Below, one piece after another: positions 7,424-13,298 of a stretch of 13,298 nt of DNA; position 1 is the first letter of the stretch; each line of letters starts with the position of its first letter. The notes below the pieces were generated by a model, which saw only the letters and a list, made by a program, of their open reading frames with translations, was not told where the DNA came from and did no database searches. This DNA is from UBA7692 sp033578915. GTDB taxonomy: Bacteria > Bacteroidota > Bacteroidia > Chitinophagales > LD1. Location: contig JAVQWQ010000054.1 in assembly GCA_033578915.1 (NCBI GenBank), positions 1 through 13,298 on the forward strand, read 5' to 3'. The position numbers and the translations under genes are program-made.

Positions 7424-8341
7424 ATGCATCCTTTCCTGCTGATTCCTATATATATTTTCACAGGTTATTTTCTTAAAAAGACCGGAATTGGAAAAGAGTC
7501 TTTAGCTTTATGGCTGAACAGAATAGTTATAAATGCTTGTCTTCCATCGTTAGCTTTATTAAAAGTGCCCCGGTTGCAAGCTTCTAGTGCGTTGCTGCTT
7601 CCTGCTTCTGTAGCATGGGTTGTATTTTTTGTTGCCTTCCTTTTTGTGTTGGTGTTATCTTGGCGGCTGTGCCTTGATAATTCTACCAAAGGCAGCTTTT
7701 TGCTGTGCTGTGGTCTTTTCAACAGCGCTTTTATTGGCTTTCCTATGGTACAGGCGCTATATGGAGATCATGCGCTCAGTGTGGCTATCATCACCGATCA
7801 GTTAGGTTCTTTTTTGGTTTTAAGTACAGCGGGGCTTTTTGCGGCTGCATATTACTCTGGATCTCATATTAGCTACAAGAGTTTTTTTGCCAGAATTTTT
7901 TCTTTTGCTCCCTTCTGGGCTTTTCTCATTGCCTTGTTCTTAAAGTTTTCAGATTTGGAAATTCCAAACATGTTTAATCCGATTTTGAATTTTTTATCCT
8001 CGCTCTTGACTCCATTAGCGCTGGTTGCGGTAGGCCTACAATTAAATTTCTTAATTGATAGAAATAATGTTCCTATTTTAATTAAAGGACTGTTTTACAA
8101 GTTGATTATAGCTCCAATGATTATTTTTTTAATTGTTCTGTGTTTACAATCTGAACATAATTTGTTGCTTAAAAAAGTTTGTGTTATTCAATCTGCCACA
8201 CCGCCCATGGTGTCAGGGAGTATTTTAGCGATTCGTAACAGGCTTAATCCGCCCCTTTCTGCTGCATTTGTAGGTATTGGCATACCTTTGTCTTTCGTTA
8301 CTATCCCTTTGTGGTTTATCCTGTTAGAAATTATTTTTTAG
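7424..8341 (+). CDS. AEC family (auxin efflux carrier-like) membrane transporter
   Basis: The product is 305 residues and almost entirely hydrophobic, with about ten transmembrane segments and no signal peptide. The N-terminus (IPIYIFTGYFLKKTGI, then NRIVINACLPSLALL) and the Asn/Pro-containing helix near the end (IQSATPPMVSGSILA) are typical of the AEC/membrane transport protein family, which exports or imports organic acids such as malate. The gene begins 12 bases after the FAH gene and ends 19 bases before the enoyl-CoA hydratase, so co-transcription is likely. A carboxylate substrate linked to the neighbouring enzymes is inferred. Confidence 0.88.
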   Translation: MHPFLLIPIYIFTGYFLKKTGIGKESLALWLNRIVINACLPSLALLKVPRLQASSALLLPASVAWVVFFVAFLFVLVLSWRLCLDNSTKGSFLLCCGLFNSAFIGFPMVQALYGDHALSVAIITDQLGSFLVLSTAGLFAAAYYSGSHISYKSFFARIFSFAPFWAFLIALFLKFSDLEIPNMFNPILNFLSSLLTPLALVAVGLQLNFLIDRNNVPILIKGLFYKLIIAPMIIFLIVLCLQSEHNLLLKKVCVIQSATPPMVSGSILAIRNRLNPPLSAAFVGIGIPLSFVTIPLWFILLEIIF

Positions 8342-8360
8342 GTTTGAGAAAAATACTACA

Positions 8361-9140
8361 ATGGATTATCAATACATTAAAGTAAACGAATGTTTAGAAA
8401 CCAACATTGCACTGATTGAGTTGAACAGGCCAAAGGAATTAAACGCTTTATGCCGTGAGATGATGTGTGAAATCAGGGATGCACTCCGATTGTTGGATGA
8501 AGATGAAAACGTGAGAGTAATAATTTTGACCGGTGGCGAAAAAGTGTTTGCCGCAGGCGCTGATATTAAGCAAATGGCAGATGCAGGAGCAATAGATATG
8601 GTAAATATTGATCAGTTTAGCACATGGGACCAGATCAGGAAAACCAAAAAGCCAATCATCGCAGCGGTGAGTGGTTTTGCATTAGGAGGAGGGTGTGAAT
8701 TAGCTATGACCTGCGATATGATTGTTGCATCGGACACAGCCCGCTTTGGACAACCTGAAATAAAAATCGGAACAATGCCTGGTGCGGGAGGCACCCAAAG
8801 GCTCACCCGAGCCATTGGTAAAGCGCTGGCGATGGAGTTGGTACTTACCGGGCGTTTTTTTACCGCTGAGGAAGCGCTGCAACACGGCCTTATTAATAGA
8901 GTCGTTCCGGCAGAGCTTTTAATAGATGAAACACTCAAGTTAGCACGGGAAATAGCTTCTAAGTCGCCGGTTGCTGTAAAATTGGCTAAAGAGGCTGTTA
9001 ATGCGGCCTTTGATACCTCATTAAATGAAGGCCTCTTGTTTGAACGCAAAAACTTCTATCTCACTTTTGCCAGTGAAGATCAGAAAGAAGGCATGAAAGC
9101 TTTTATTGAAAAGAGATCGCCTGTATTTAAAGGGAAATAG
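8361..9140 (+). CDS. Enoyl-CoA hydratase/isomerase family (crotonase)
   Basis: The product is 259 residues, the usual crotonase length. It has the CoA-binding LNRPKELNAL at 21-30, the oxyanion-hole segments AAGADIK (64-70) and ALGGGCE (107-113), and both hydratase glutamates: E113 (GGGCEL) and E133 (FGQPEI). They are 20 residues apart, as in rat mitochondrial hydratase (Glu144 and Glu164). PGAGGTQRL (140-148) is also typical. With both glutamates present, a 2-trans-enoyl-CoA hydratase (beta-oxidation type, EC 4.2.1.17) is the best call, although the exact chain length or pathway cannot be set. It is the last gene of the FAH-AEC-hydratase operon and converges with the lipoprotein gene after 38 bases, with no clear terminator. 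Confidence 0.93.
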   Translation: MDYQYIKVNECLETNIALIELNRPKELNALCREMMCEIRDALRLLDEDENVRVIILTGGEKVFAAGADIKQMADAGAIDMVNIDQFSTWDQIRKTKKPIIAAVSGFALGGGCELAMTCDMIVASDTARFGQPEIKIGTMPGAGGTQRLTRAIGKALAMELVLTGRFFTAEEALQHGLINRVVPAELLIDETLKLAREIASKSPVAVKLAKEAVNAAFDTSLNEGLLFERKNFYLTFASEDQKEGMKAFIEKRSPVFKGK

Positions 9141-9178
9141 TTCTTATCCTGTCAATTTTAGTTGCCAAATCCAACAAA

Positions 9179-9490
9179 CTAAGGTACAACATTTAGCTCT
9201 TTAAAACTGTATCGCGACTTATTTCCGTTGCCGACCATCAGCGAAACTTTCTTTTTGCCGATTTCCCTAAATGTGTAAGTTACGATAGCCGTGTAGGCTA
9301 CACTGTCGTTTGGAAAGCTCCAGAAATATTCTTTTGCATTATCGGAACAGTAGGCGTTGAAAATTACAGGCTTGTTTACCGGTACGCTATCTTCTTTTTC
9401 GCTTACCGTAAAGCATGCGTATGGCATTTTGCCACATGAGGTTAGAAGCATTGTAGTGATTAAAAGCGGAATATATTTGCACTTCGACAT
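9179..9490 (-). CDS. Small lipoprotein with a PKD-like domain
   Basis: The product is 103 residues from the ATG at 9490. A GTG one codon further upstream is possible but less likely. The lipobox is LLTSC with the lipidated Cys at residue 19, so it should be anchored at the cell envelope. The rest resembles a single PKD-like beta-sandwich: KPVIFNAYCSD, EYFWSFPNDS, then VTYTFREIGKKKVSLMV and a final strand. Its start overlaps the stop of the DUF5606 gene by one base (TGATG), implying translational coupling. No function is recognised beyond a PKD-like surface lipoprotein. Confidence 0.8.
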   Translation of the reverse strand: MSKCKYIPLLITTMLLTSCGKMPYACFTVSEKEDSVPVNKPVIFNAYCSDNAKEYFWSFPNDSVAYTAIVTYTFREIGKKKVSLMVGNGNKSRYSFKELNVVP

Positions 9491-10104
9491 CACTGAGCTT
9501 TGCGGGGTGCATTTATTTTTTTGGCAGGCGCTGATGTTTTAGCAGGGTTTTTGGCTTTTTGATGTGATTTGGCAGAAGTAGTAACGGCTACCCCCTCCTG
9601 TGTGCCAGCATCATTTTTAACTTTTGACACTTTCTTTGATTCTTTTTCCTGGCTTTCAGTTGCATGTTGTACGTTATCATCATCTTTATTGTTTTTATTC
9701 TGCTCATCTTGCAGGAGAGTGTCTAAAAGATTTTTGGATTTTAGTATTTCATACCATTTTACAAGTTTTTTCATGTCGCTTACATACAACTTTTCCCGGT
9801 CGTAATCCGGGATTATTTTCTCAATGTATTTTTTTAGTTCCTCATCGTTGCTATACACAGGTGGATTGCTTTCTTCCTGGCTTTTCATCTCAGATAGAAC
9901 TTTTTTTAATGAGATGCCCTCACCAGTAGTATATATCGTTATGTTATCCAGTGTAGTAAAAAGATGTTTCCTGCCCGATGCAAAAGTTGTTTTGTTATCG
10001 CTTAAAGATGTTATAACCAAGCCATCGTTTCTTTTGCCTTCAATTTTATAAAGGCCAGGCATCCCGGTAACCACTACAATTTGTGATAGTGTCATTTGTT
10101 CCAT
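9490..10104 (-). CDS. DUF5606 family protein with Lys/Ala-rich C-terminal tail
   Basis: The product is 204 residues from the ATG at 10104; the ATG at 10095 (MTLSQIV, 201 residues) matches the usual family start and is an alternative. The N-terminal half is DUF5606: IVVVTGMPGLYKIEG, DNITIYTTGEGISLKKVL, then a second conserved part EELKKYIEKIIPDYDREKLY followed by VSDMKKLVKWYEIL. These proteins are widespread in Bacteroidota and their function is unknown to me. The last third (from about residue 130) is low complexity: acidic and polar first, then Lys/Ala/Pro-rich (KAKNPAKTSAPAKK), histone-H1-like and probably disordered. No signal peptide, so cytoplasmic. It has its own promoter box just upstream and is coupled to the downstream lipoprotein gene. 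Confidence 0.88.
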   Translation of the reverse strand: MEQMTLSQIVVVTGMPGLYKIEGKRNDGLVITSLSDNKTTFASGRKHLFTTLDNITIYTTGEGISLKKVLSEMKSQEESNPPVYSNDEELKKYIEKIIPDYDREKLYVSDMKKLVKWYEILKSKNLLDTLLQDEQNKNNKDDDNVQHATESQEKESKKVSKVKNDAGTQEGVAVTTSAKSHQKAKNPAKTSAPAKKINAPRKAQ

Positions 10105-10110
10105 CAGGTG

Positions 10111-10144
10111 CAAAAGTATTTTTTTTAATGATTCTCATAGACAA
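10111..10144 (-). promoter_or_regulatory. Promoter of the DUF5606 gene (TTG...TACTTTTG)
   Basis: On the minus strand, TACTTTTG at 10118-10111 matches TAnnTTTG, with a TTG at 10144-10142 23 bases upstream, at the long end of the 17-23 range described for Flavobacterium. Only CACCTG (six bases) separates the box from the ATG at 10104. The transcript would start at or close to that ATG, or leave about nine bases before the ATG at 10095. Confidence 0.6.
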
Positions 10145-10304
10145 TTTGCAGTTGCCGGTGTTTAATTTTGCTGGTTGTTGGTAGGGTAGTTTCTATCAGG
10201 TACTCTTATGTTGCCCTTTTTTATGTATATTATTTAGGATTACAGATGTATATTTTTTTAGCCAAGTTTTTTCAATGATATTTCTCAAAAAGTATAAATA
10301 AGTT

Positions 10305-10324
10305 TTAATCAACATGTTGATTAA
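10305..10324. repeat. 20-bp perfect palindrome TTAATCAACATGTTGATTAA
   Basis: All ten base pairs match; the symmetry breaks at 10304/10325. It lies about 75 bases upstream of the -7 box at 10400 and about 160 bases upstream of the minus-strand promoter. The lack of a spacer disfavours a transcription terminator and suits a binding site for a dimeric regulator, but no bound protein can be named. Confidence 0.5.
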
Positions 10325-10399
10325 CAATTATATATGCCGATACTTACATTAATTTTTGATTATTTTTTTGTGTATTTCTGTAATACTCAGTTTAAATTA

Positions 10400-10407
10400 T
10401 ATTTTTG
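10400..10407 (+). promoter_or_regulatory. Putative -7 box (TATTTTTG) of the T9SS-cargo gene
   Basis: TATTTTTG matches TAnnTTTG and lies 45 bases before the ATG at 10453, giving a leader of roughly 38 bases. No good TTG is found at the -33 spacing. Unlike the DUF5606, DUF6089 and TetR genes, this gene would have a normal 5' leader. Confidence 0.45.
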
Positions 10408-10452
10408 GCACAGGTTTTGTGCTAGATAAAATCAAATAAGAATAATCTTACA

Positions 10453-12030
10453 ATGAAACATTTATATCTACCAATATTTACTATATTTTTATATTTAAAT
10501 CTATGCGCTCAATCTCTCACTCCGAACTTTACTTTTTTTAATTCGGGTGATACAGTGTATATACAGCCGGGTGCATTGTTGTATGTGGGAGATGACCCCG
10601 ATAATGGCGAGTTTGGAGATTTAGTTATAAGAGGTGATTCTACCGTGCCCGGGCAAGGGGTAATTTATAATGATGGGGTAATTGCGTTGACAGGAAATTT
10701 ATTTTCCGGAGACACTGTAAATGGAATCAGTTATGGTAACCCTAAATTCGATACGGTAAAAGGGGTGTTTTATAGTGTTCCTCCCTCTGTAATTAAAGAA
10801 AGAATGGTTGTTTTTAGAGGTGATGACAACAACCAGGTAATTAAAGGGTATTTGGACCAACCAGAGGCTTCCTTTTTTAATTTAGGTATTGATAAAGATC
10901 CTAGCCAAATAGGTGCCAGTGTAGTATTGGGCTCTAATGTTCGTGTTCGAGGGTCGCTTATTTGGAATCCTAATCAATCCGGTATTACCGCTTCAACTTA
11001 TGATCAATCTGGTTCTATTGCGATGACAGATTACTTAAGTGGAGGAGGTTACGGAAGAATTAAAACATATAGAAACAATAAAGACTATGAATTATATATT
11101 TCTAACCCTGATACTGCCTCTATTGTAAATTATTCCACTTTTTCTATTAATACATCAGATGCCCTTAAAATTGTTGAAAATCGGGGAGTCCAAGGAGTTG
11201 GCTTAGGAGGATTGTCCAGAGAAATCGGCTTCACGTCAAAATACTATGCTTTTCCTGTAGGCACTAATCTTCGTGGGAATAACGGTGTTTTACTCAATTT
11301 CAGTTCTCTTCCTCCAAGCGGTTCCAGAAAAGTTCGTGGTATGTTTGTAAATGTTAATGGTTCTGTTGGTTCTGTCAACTATGCGCTGTACGCAACTTCA
11401 TATCCATGCAATGGAGGTTTTCCTCATTGGTTTGAATTTAATACATTATTAAACGATCATGGATACTGGAGTTTCGATGCGGATCAAAATAATCTTAATC
11501 ACTACAAATATGTTATTTACACTTTTCCTAACGGACTTAGCACTTCTGAATACGACTTGTTAATGAGTGGTAACAACATGAGGGTTTTGAAGTATAATGC
11601 CAGTGTGGTTGACACTCCCAATGGTGATTGGAGTCCATGGGTAGGGGGTATTGGAAACGACACTCAAAACTTAATCAATTACACATTTTTTGATACATCT
11701 GTGGCCTGTTACAACAATCCTTTTAATGGGATTCCCGGCGGTGAATACAATGATTTTTCTCATTTTGGAATTGGTGGCAGTGGCTCTTCTTCTTTGCCCA
11801 TTGAATTGCTCACCCTTAAAGCTTATCCGGTTAAAAATGAATTCATTCGTGTAGATTGGGTTACAGCGTCAGAAATAAATAATGAAAACTTTAGTTTTAT
11901 CGTAGCCAGGACGGGGTTAATTTCATTAAAATCGGGGAGGTTAAAGGCAAAGGTACCACCACGGAATTCAGTCAGTACTATTTCGATGATAAAAATGTAT
12001 TGCCAAACATCACTTATTATTATCGTCTGA
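10453..12030 (+). CDS. T9SS-exported surface protein, N-terminal part (frameshifted before its sorting domain)
   Basis: This is a 525-residue frame with a signal peptide (MKHLYLPIFTIFLYLNLCAQ). A large beta-rich body follows, with strand and turn motifs but no recognised enzyme domain. From about residue 450 it enters the conserved pre-sorting region of Bacteroidota T9SS cargo (LPIELLTLKAYPVKNEFIRV, then DWVTASEINNENFSFIV). Right after FSFIV (nucleotide about 11904, residue 484) the similarity jumps to another frame, and the last 41 residues are out-of-frame sequence ending at TGA 12028-12030. Without the shift the protein would be about 638 residues with a C-terminal sorting domain. As it stands the product would probably reach the periplasm but not be sorted by T9SS. 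This may be a real mutation or an assembly error. Confidence 0.85.
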   Translation: MKHLYLPIFTIFLYLNLCAQSLTPNFTFFNSGDTVYIQPGALLYVGDDPDNGEFGDLVIRGDSTVPGQGVIYNDGVIALTGNLFSGDTVNGISYGNPKFDTVKGVFYSVPPSVIKERMVVFRGDDNNQVIKGYLDQPEASFFNLGIDKDPSQIGASVVLGSNVRVRGSLIWNPNQSGITASTYDQSGSIAMTDYLSGGGYGRIKTYRNNKDYELYISNPDTASIVNYSTFSINTSDALKIVENRGVQGVGLGGLSREIGFTSKYYAFPVGTNLRGNNGVLLNFSSLPPSGSRKVRGMFVNVNGSVGSVNYALYATSYPCNGGFPHWFEFNTLLNDHGYWSFDADQNNLNHYKYVIYTFPNGLSTSEYDLLMSGNNMRVLKYNASVVDTPNGDWSPWVGGIGNDTQNLINYTFFDTSVACYNNPFNGIPGGEYNDFSHFGIGGSGSSSLPIELLTLKAYPVKNEFIRVDWVTASEINNENFSFIVARTGLISLKSGRLKAKVPPRNSVSTISMIKMYCQTSLIIIV

Positions 12031-12362
12031 AACAGATTGATTTTGATGGAAAACATGAATTGTCTATAATAGTTTCAGCTGCAATTACCGGTTCTGAGTC
12101 TGTTATTATCAGTGAGTTTATTCCCAATCCCGCAATAGGAAATTCAAAAATACTTATTACATCTCCTACCGACCTTCAGTTGGATGTAAATCTGTATAAT
12201 CCTTTGGGTCAGGAAATTCAAGCAGGTAAGTTGGTTTTGACAGCCGGAGTGCAAACACCTTTTGTTGTAGATGCTTCTACACTTGCTGCTGGCAACTACG
12301 TATTGTTGTTGCGTAACGATAATTTGTTTGTCTCCCGCAGACTTGTTGTAACTACTCGCTAA
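11904..12362 (+). pseudogene. Detached C-terminal T9SS sorting domain of the preceding gene
   Basis: This frame continues the preceding gene after a frameshift: RSQDGVNFIKIGEVKGKG, then the YYYRLKQIDFDGKHEL segment typical of T9SS cargo. It ends with a complete type A sorting domain: FIPNPAIGNSKI, VNLYNPLGQEI, then ASTLAAGNYVLLL and SRRLVVTTR to TAA at 12360-12362. No plausible independent start is seen; the first start-like codon is a TTG at 12000, which leaves 120 residues without a signal peptide. It should be read as part of the gene at 10453, not as a separate gene. Confidence 0.85.
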
Positions 12363-12387
12363 TTTTAATTATGTGCTAAATTTTTAG

Positions 12388-12413
12388 GCCGGCGAACTCG
12401 CCGGCTTTTTTTT
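12388..12413 (+). terminator. Rho-independent terminator after the T9SS-cargo gene
   Basis: Seven GC-only base pairs (GCCGGCG / CGCCGGC) around the loop AACT are followed by eight T residues, 25 bases after the TAA at 12362. It is the clearest terminator in the window and separates the cargo gene from the TetR gene. Confidence 0.93.
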
Positions 12414-12509
12414 AAAAAAAATTGTATTCCTCTTTCACTATGCCGATCTGCCCATTCTAATTGCATTAAATGCTGAAATGTGATTTAAAGAAAAGTTAGG
12501 AAACTTTTA

Positions 12510-12541
12510 TTGTTTATTTCAGTTCCCTTGTTCTACATTTG
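12510..12541 (+). promoter_or_regulatory. Promoter of the TetR gene (TTG-N21-TACATTTG)
   Basis: TTG at 12510-12512 and TACATTTG at 12534-12541 match the Bacteroidota -33/-7 consensus with an allowed spacing of 21. Seven bases (CGCGCTC) separate the box from the ATG at 12549, so the transcript should start at or next to the start codon. The element lies inside the longest open frame, which argues against a start at 12510. Confidence 0.7.
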
Positions 12542-12548
12542 CGCGCTC

Positions 12549-13190
12549 ATGAAAAGGAACGATACTCAGTTGCTTCGAGGAAAGCTCCTGGAAAATGCGA
12601 GGCAAATGTTCATTAAACGCGGCATTCAAACGCTGCGCATGGACGATTTAGCAAAAAAACTGGGAATTAGTAAAAAAACTATTTATGTACTTATTAAAGA
12701 CAAAGCTTCATTAGTAAAAGAGGTAATTGAAGATTATGTAGATCAAGAAAGGAAGATAAATGAAAATATTCGCCGAAACGCCAGCAATCCGGTAGAAGAA
12801 ATGGTGATGTTGATGTCGCATGTGCTACAGCAAACTAAGGAATTGAACCCACAGGTTCTCTTCGACTTACAAAAATTTTATCCTGAAAGCTGGGATATTT
12901 TTCATCATTATCGCAGCAGCTTCATGTTTGATTTTATTCATACTAATGTAAAAACAGGCGTAGAACATAATTTTTATCGCAGCGATTTGAAAACCGATAT
13001 TGTTGCAAAATTTTACATAGGCGCGATTAAAGTCATCAGCGATCAATCCTTATTTCCTTCTAAACATTACCCATTTGTCTCGGTTGTAAAAGAGTATCTT
13101 GAATATCATCTGCGGGCCATTGTTACTGAAAAAGGTTTAAAAGAATTGCTGACGCTTAAAAACAAATCTTTCCATGAAATCCATAAATAA
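12549..13190 (+). CDS. TetR/AcrR family transcriptional regulator
   Basis: The product is 213 residues from the ATG at 12549. The frame extends to a TTG at 12510, but that would put the promoter inside the gene. The N-terminus has the TetR DNA-binding domain: LLENARQMFIKRGIQTLRM, then a helix-turn-helix at about 31-50 (DDLAKKLGISKKTIYVLIKD). The usual YxYFxSK end of that domain is replaced by YVLIKDK. The remaining 150 residues are helical and variable, as expected for ligand binding and dimerisation. It is a single gene behind a strong terminator and with its own promoter. Its target is unknown; autoregulation through sequence near 12510-12541 would be typical. Confidence 0.9.
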   Translation: MKRNDTQLLRGKLLENARQMFIKRGIQTLRMDDLAKKLGISKKTIYVLIKDKASLVKEVIEDYVDQERKINENIRRNASNPVEEMVMLMSHVLQQTKELNPQVLFDLQKFYPESWDIFHHYRSSFMFDFIHTNVKTGVEHNFYRSDLKTDIVAKFYIGAIKVISDQSLFPSKHYPFVSVVKEYLEYHLRAIVTEKGLKELLTLKNKSFHEIHK

Positions 13191-13224
13191 TTTATACATC
13201 GGACATTCGATAAATTATTTTTTA

Positions 13225-13298
13225 ATGCGCGTTGTTTTTTGCTTGTTTATCATACTGCAACTTAATATAAAGTTAGTATGCCAAACACCGAAATTCAT
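13225..13298 (+). CDS. Start of a probable secreted protein (runs off the right edge)
   Basis: An ATG at 13225 opens a frame of 24 codons to the window edge. MRVVFCLFIILQLNIKL then VCQTPKF looks like a signal peptide ending at VCQ. It begins 34 bases after the TetR stop on the same strand, so it could be downstream of it in one transcript. A second ATG at 13278 in another frame (MPNTEIH) is a competing start. Confidence 0.4.
   Translation, partial: MRVVFCLFIILQLNIKLVCQTPKF

Larger units (their letters stand above)
10105..10452. other. AT-rich divergent intergenic region of 348 bases
   Basis: The region lies between the divergent DUF5606 and T9SS-cargo genes. It contains the minus-strand promoter at its left end, a 20-bp perfect palindrome at 10305-10324 and a plus-strand TAnnTTTG box at 10400-10407. 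It is strongly AT-rich with many T runs. I see no small coding frame with recognisable content and no RNA gene. Confidence 0.7.

Noticed and set aside
8612..9049. A 145-codon minus-strand frame opposite the enoyl-CoA hydratase gene
   Set aside because: It lies entirely within a gene with intact catalytic motifs and its translation shows no family features.
9569..10051. Plus-strand frames opposite the DUF5606 gene
   Set aside because: The minus strand encodes a recognisable conserved domain; the plus-strand translations are Ser/Phe-rich shadows of the Lys-rich tail.
11890..11910. Programmed -1 ribosomal frameshift as the explanation for the split surface gene
   Set aside because: No slippery heptamer of the X XXY YYZ type is present at the junction, and reading through would still miss the conserved E-R pair. 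A deletion or sequence error fits better.

Overview
The window looks like a chromosome segment from a member of the Bacteroidota, probably a gliding or adhesive environmental lineage. The evidence is SprB-type surface repeats, CHU_C-associated Ig-like repeats, a type IX secretion (T9SS) C-terminal sorting domain, DUF6089 and DUF5606 proteins, and several promoters of the Bacteroidota form TAnnTTTG. No RNA genes, insertion sequences, integrases or CRISPR arrays were seen.

Layout. Positions 1-5706 (minus) hold one huge reading frame that runs off the left edge: 1902 codons of a secreted multidomain adhesin. It has a signal peptide, a unique head with a DNRLRE-like domain, one Ig-like unit, six tandem Ig-like units of exactly 270 bp each, three further Ig-like units and at least six SprB repeats. 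Divergent from it is a DUF6089 outer-membrane beta-barrel gene (5860-6687). Next is a compact three-gene metabolic operon on the plus strand: a FAHD1-like acylpyruvase/oxaloacetate decarboxylase (6806-7411), an AEC-family permease (7424-8341) and an enoyl-CoA hydratase (8361-9140). A convergent minus-strand pair follows: a DUF5606 protein with a Lys/Ala-rich tail (10104-9490) coupled by a one-base TGATG overlap to a small PKD-like lipoprotein (9490-9179). After a 348-base AT-rich divergent intergenic region comes a T9SS-exported surface protein (10453-12362) split by a frameshift that disconnects its sorting domain. A strong intrinsic terminator (12388-12413), a TetR-type regulator (12549-13190) and the start of a probable secreted protein (13225 onward) complete the window.

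How the parts relate. The adhesin, the DUF6089 barrel and the frameshifted cargo all belong to the cell-surface/T9SS sphere. The middle operon looks like organic-acid or acyl-CoA metabolism and is functionally separate. The most notable signals are the indel-free 270-bp repeat array, the frameshift that cuts off the sorting signal, three genes whose TAnnTTTG box lies only 6-7 bases before the start codon (predicting leaderless or near-leaderless mRNAs), and a 20-bp perfect palindrome in the divergent intergenic region. No clearly new enzymatic or defence system was found.
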